Shown here piece after piece: positions 5,892-8,546 of a DNA stretch of 8,546 nucleotides. How positions within the stretch are numbered: position 1 is the stretch's first letter; every line of letters begins with the position of its first letter. A program made the position numbers and the translations under genes. Origin of the DNA: an uncultured Spirochaetales bacterium (GTDB lineage Bacteria; Spirochaetota; Spirochaetia; Sphaerochaetales; Sphaerochaetaceae). The notes under the pieces were generated by a model. It had not been told where the DNA came from. It was given only the letters and a program-made list of their open reading frames with translations, and searched no databases. The DNA lies in the NCBI GenBank assembly GCA_947306375.1, contig CAMZGJ010000047.1:1-8546 (forward strand), written 5' to 3'.

Positions 5892-8445
5892 CATCCTCAG
5901 AGAGTTTTGAGAGAAGAAGCATTGCCTGGATGGGCGTAAGGGAATCCGTGTTGCATTCCCTCAGGGTCTTCATAATCTCCTCCTGAGCCGGATCTGCATA
6001 GGGAGGGCCGGCCTCATCCGGAGAATCCGATGTGAAAAGACTACCCGTCTGGGGACCGTAATCTGCAAAATGACGTTTCTGGAAGTATTTGGCATCCCTT
6101 ACAACGGAAGCAGGCACCCCGGCCATTCTGGCAACATGGATACCGTAGCTTGAATTTGCAACACCCTCACGGACCTTTCTGAGAAACACAACGCTGTCTC
6201 CCTTCTCCTCAACCTCAAGAGTCAGAAGCCTTATTCCGCTGGTATCCACCATGGTCAGCTCATGGTAATGGGTTGCAAACAGCGTCCTGCAGGACTTTTC
6301 GGACAGGTTCTTCATAACCGCCCAGGCAATGGACATTCCGTCCTGGGTGCTTGTTCCGCGCCCGATCTCATCAACAATGACAAAACTACTGCATGTACAG
6401 GTCCTGCGAATGAAAGCGGTTGCCTGCATCTCCACAAGGAATGTGGACTCTCCTCCTGAGAGGTTGTCGGAAGCTCCCACGCGGCAGAAAATCCTGTCCA
6501 CAAGCCCTATCCTGGCCCTCTTGGCCGGAACAAAGCTTCCCGTATGGGCAAGAAGAATAATAAGGGCGTTCTGTCTCAGATATGTTGACTTACCGGCCAT
6601 GTTGGGGCCCGTAATCAGGGAAAACCTGGTGTTCATGTCCAGATTGTTGGGAACAAACTTGCCCGGGCCCAGCATCTTCTCAACAACCGGATGCCTGCCC
6701 TCCTCTATCTCAAGCACGTCCTCCTCACAGACCTCCGGGCATGTGTAGGAGGAATCCACGGCAAGGGTGGCCAGGGCCTGATAGACATCAGTAAGGTTCA
6801 TGAAGCATCCCATCTCATTGAGAACCCCACTCACCGCATCAGTCATCTCAAGAAGGCCCCTGTAGATTTCACGTTCCCGCTCTTCGGCCGATGCCTGGGC
6901 AGAGAGAATCTCATGTTCAAAATCCCTCAGTCTGTCCGTTGTAAAGCGCTCTCCGTTCACCAGGGTCTGTCTTCTTATAAAGTAATCCGGAACCTTTGAA
7001 AGCTGGCCGTTGGGAACCTCCAGATAGTATCCGAAGACCCTGTTGTACCCCAGTTTTAGGATTGTAAGGCCGCGATTTGCTTTCTCATCCTCAAGATAGC
7101 GCTTCAATATCTCATCACTGTCCCTGTACAGGAGCCTCTTTTCATCAAGCTCCCCGTCATAGCCGTCCAGAATAACCTCTCCGGCGTTGAACTGGCCAAG
7201 GAACTCGGAATTAACCGCTTTGCCTATCTCCGAGGCAAGCTCAACTGCCCTTCCCACCTCCTCATCATTGCAAAGAAGACCGGTGAACATGCTTCTGTAT
7301 CTGTCGGGATCCTCAGAAACAATCTCAACAAAGGTGAGAACGCTCTGTCTGATGGCCGTAAGGTCATGGGGAACAGCCCTTCTGAGAAAAACTCTGGTTG
7401 TAAGTCTGTTAAGATCCATTGAGCCGTGGATAAGGTTTCTTACCCTTTTGAGCTCCTCTGCGTTTTCATAGAAAAAACGCACATGGGTCTGTCTCTCCCT
7501 GATCTTTTCAACATCCCTAAGGGGAGAAGATATCCATGACCTCAGAAGCCTGGTTCCGCCGTAGGTTCTGCATCTGTTTATTACTGAGAAAAGACTTGCG
7601 CGGGTACTTCCGTCATGAAGGTTGCTGAAAAGCTCAAGGTTGCGTCTGCTGGACTCATCTATCCCAACATACTGCAGGTCACTGAAGAGTCTGTAGTCCG
7701 TAAGATGGCTCACTGACCCCATGGACGTTTCTTTCACGTACCTCAGAAGGGCTCCGGCCGGACTTACGACGCTGTCTTCAGGTTTAATTCCGTAAGAGGC
7801 AAGGCTGTTTACCCGAGCTTCCTCACAAAGAAGCTTGTAACAGGCGTTTTTTGTAAAATGCCAGGGCGGAAGCTTTGTAACCATTACTCCGGCGCCGTCC
7901 AGGGCATCCTTCAGCCTGTTGTCAAGGAAGTACTCATCGTCGCAGACAAGAATCTCCCTGGGAGAAATCTGCTCAATCACGCTTCTCAGAGCCTGGATTC
8001 TGTTGTTCTTGTCCAGGGGTCTGAGTATGAAGTCTCCCGTTGAGATGTCACAGTATGCACAGTCCGAGCGGAAGACGGACAGAACAAAGTTGAAATCCGG
8101 ACTTCCCAGAAAATCCTCATCCACCACGGTGGCGGGGGTTATTATGCGTACAACTTCCCTCTTGGCAAGGGTTCTGCCGTCTGCGGGAATTGAGGTCTGC
8201 TCGCATACGGCAATCTTCTTTCCCAGTTCCAGAAGCCTCTTAATGTAGTTTCTGGCAGCATGGTAAGGAATTCCGCACATGGGGGAATCTCCCTTGTGCG
8301 TAAGTGTAAGATTAAGCAGTGAGGACACCTCCACGGCGTCCTCATCAAACATTTCATAGAAATCACCGAGCCTGAAGAACAGCACCATGTCGGCATAAGA
8401 TGCCTTCATTTCGCGGTACTGTTTCATGAGCGGTGTATCAGCCAT
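5869..8445 (-). CDS. mutS: DNA mismatch repair protein MutS
   Basis: MutS finds base mismatches and small loops and, with ATP, forms the sliding clamp that recruits MutL. The product is 858 residues, the full length of the family. The mismatch-reading Phe-x-Glu motif is F29-Y30-E31 in GDFYEMF. The connector and the lever/clamp domains span roughly 120-555. The ATPase has Walker A GPNMAGKST (613-621), the signature SGGEST (663-668), Walker B with VDE at 691-693, and FATHYHEL (723-730). After a variable linker, QTGSLF (799-804) sits where E. coli MutS has its beta-clamp motif QMSLL, and the C-terminal oligomerisation segment (about 819-853) includes LTPIQAMLLL. GGAG (8455-8452) is 6 nt before the ATG. 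An upstream gene ends 15 nt earlier, so mutS is probably the later gene of an operon. Its stop lies inside the 3' end of comF. All key residues are intact. Confidence 0.98.
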   Translation of the reverse strand: MADTPLMKQYREMKASYADMVLFFRLGDFYEMFDEDAVEVSSLLNLTLTHKGDSPMCGIPYHAARNYIKRLLELGKKIAVCEQTSIPADGRTLAKREVVRIITPATVVDEDFLGSPDFNFVLSVFRSDCAYCDISTGDFILRPLDKNNRIQALRSVIEQISPREILVCDDEYFLDNRLKDALDGAGVMVTKLPPWHFTKNACYKLLCEEARVNSLASYGIKPEDSVVSPAGALLRYVKETSMGSVSHLTDYRLFSDLQYVGIDESSRRNLELFSNLHDGSTRASLFSVINRCRTYGGTRLLRSWISSPLRDVEKIRERQTHVRFFYENAEELKRVRNLIHGSMDLNRLTTRVFLRRAVPHDLTAIRQSVLTFVEIVSEDPDRYRSMFTGLLCNDEEVGRAVELASEIGKAVNSEFLGQFNAGEVILDGYDGELDEKRLLYRDSDEILKRYLEDEKANRGLTILKLGYNRVFGYYLEVPNGQLSKVPDYFIRRQTLVNGERFTTDRLRDFEHEILSAQASAEEREREIYRGLLEMTDAVSGVLNEMGCFMNLTDVYQALATLAVDSSYTCPEVCEEDVLEIEEGRHPVVEKMLGPGKFVPNNLDMNTRFSLITGPNMAGKSTYLRQNALIILLAHTGSFVPAKRARIGLVDRIFCRVGASDNLSGGESTFLVEMQATAFIRRTCTCSSFVIVDEIGRGTSTQDGMSIAWAVMKNLSEKSCRTLFATHYHELTMVDTSGIRLLTLEVEEKGDSVVFLRKVREGVANSSYGIHVARMAGVPASVVRDAKYFQKRHFADYGPQTGSLFTSDSPDEAGPPYADPAQEEIMKTLRECNTDSLTPIQAMLLLSKLSEDAKSLPSE

Positions 8446-8460
8446 TTTCTTCTCCGTTTA

Positions 8461-8546
8461 TCAGATAAGTGAAGTTGAAATGGCAAGGACAAGGTTCAGG
8501 CTGTTGAAGACCGAACCGTTGAGCCATTCAAACTTATCGGTGCTCT
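8461..8546 (-). CDS. C-terminal end of an unidentified gene upstream of mutS (partial)
   Basis: One minus-strand frame is open from the window edge to a TGA at 8463-8461 and encodes 27 residues beginning STDKFEWLNG and ending NLVLAISTSLI. The other two frames on this strand hit stops early (TAA at 8537-8535 and TGA at 8498-8496). The stop lies 15 nt before the mutS ATG and the strand is the same, which fits an operon. The last residues alternate hydrophobic and polar positions, as in a beta strand, but too little is visible to name a family. This may be chance reading through sequence that is not a gene. Confidence 0.5.
   Translation of the reverse strand, partial: STDKFEWLNGSVFNSLNLVLAISTSLI

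Noticed and set aside
5893..5920. CTCA/TGAG inverted repeat after comF as a terminator.
   Set aside because: The stem is only about four base pairs and no T-run follows.
8458..8468. TTATC-A-GATAA dyad just before the mutS ribosome binding site.
   Set aside because: A 5-bp repeat with a single-base centre cannot form an RNA hairpin and is short enough to be chance; it also overlaps the upstream stop codon.
1..8546. Search for tRNA, rRNA, riboswitch, CRISPR array, insertion sequence or prophage traces.
   Set aside because: Nearly all bases belong to intact core genes, and the single 120-bp intergenic region is accounted for by promoters and hairpins. Nothing suggests transferred DNA.

Overview
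The window reads as an ordinary, densely packed bacterial core-genome segment with roughly balanced base composition. The deduced proteins, in particular IF-2 with its GTPase P-loop reading GHVDHGKTK and switch region [10 protein letters not shown], together with the RimP, NusA and TruB sequences, look most like a spirochaete, perhaps a Treponema relative. This is recognition from memory, not a database result, and I put it at about 0.6.

Layout, read on the minus strand unless noted. The right edge (8546-8461) holds the last 27 codons of an unidentified gene. mutS (8445-5869) follows 15 nt later and is probably co-transcribed with it. comF (5199-5891, plus strand) runs toward mutS, and the two genes overlap tail to tail by 23 bp. 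From about 5180 leftwards runs the classic transcription/translation operon rimP-nusA-infB-rbfA-truB. Its gene junctions are 2 nt, 2 nt, a 1-nt overlap and an 8-nt overlap, and truB leaves the window at position 1. The genes ylxR and ylxQ, which sit between nusA and infB in Firmicutes, are absent.

The only real intergenic space is the 120 bp between rimP and comF (5079-5198), and it is the most informative stretch. It holds a strong sigma70-type promoter for the rimP operon (TTGACA, 17 bp, TAAATT), a perfect AU-rich palindrome just inside the transcript, and then a hairpin followed by seven T. That hairpin looks like an intrinsic terminator placed before the first gene of the operon. Because the operon encodes NusA, a factor that stimulates termination at hairpins, this is a good candidate for a NusA autoregulatory attenuator. 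comF has no Shine-Dalgarno sequence and no alternative upstream start, so it may be read from a leaderless mRNA.

Together the operon genes make RimP and RbfA (30S maturation), IF-2 (initiation), TruB (tRNA U55 pseudouridylation) and NusA (elongation, pausing and termination), linking transcription to ribosome assembly. NusA here ends in a four-cysteine zinc ribbon, which E. coli and B. subtilis NusA lack. MutS starts mismatch repair. ComF is a zinc-ribbon phosphoribosyltransferase-fold protein linked in other bacteria to DNA uptake. I saw no RNA genes, mobile elements, CRISPR arrays or wholly novel system.
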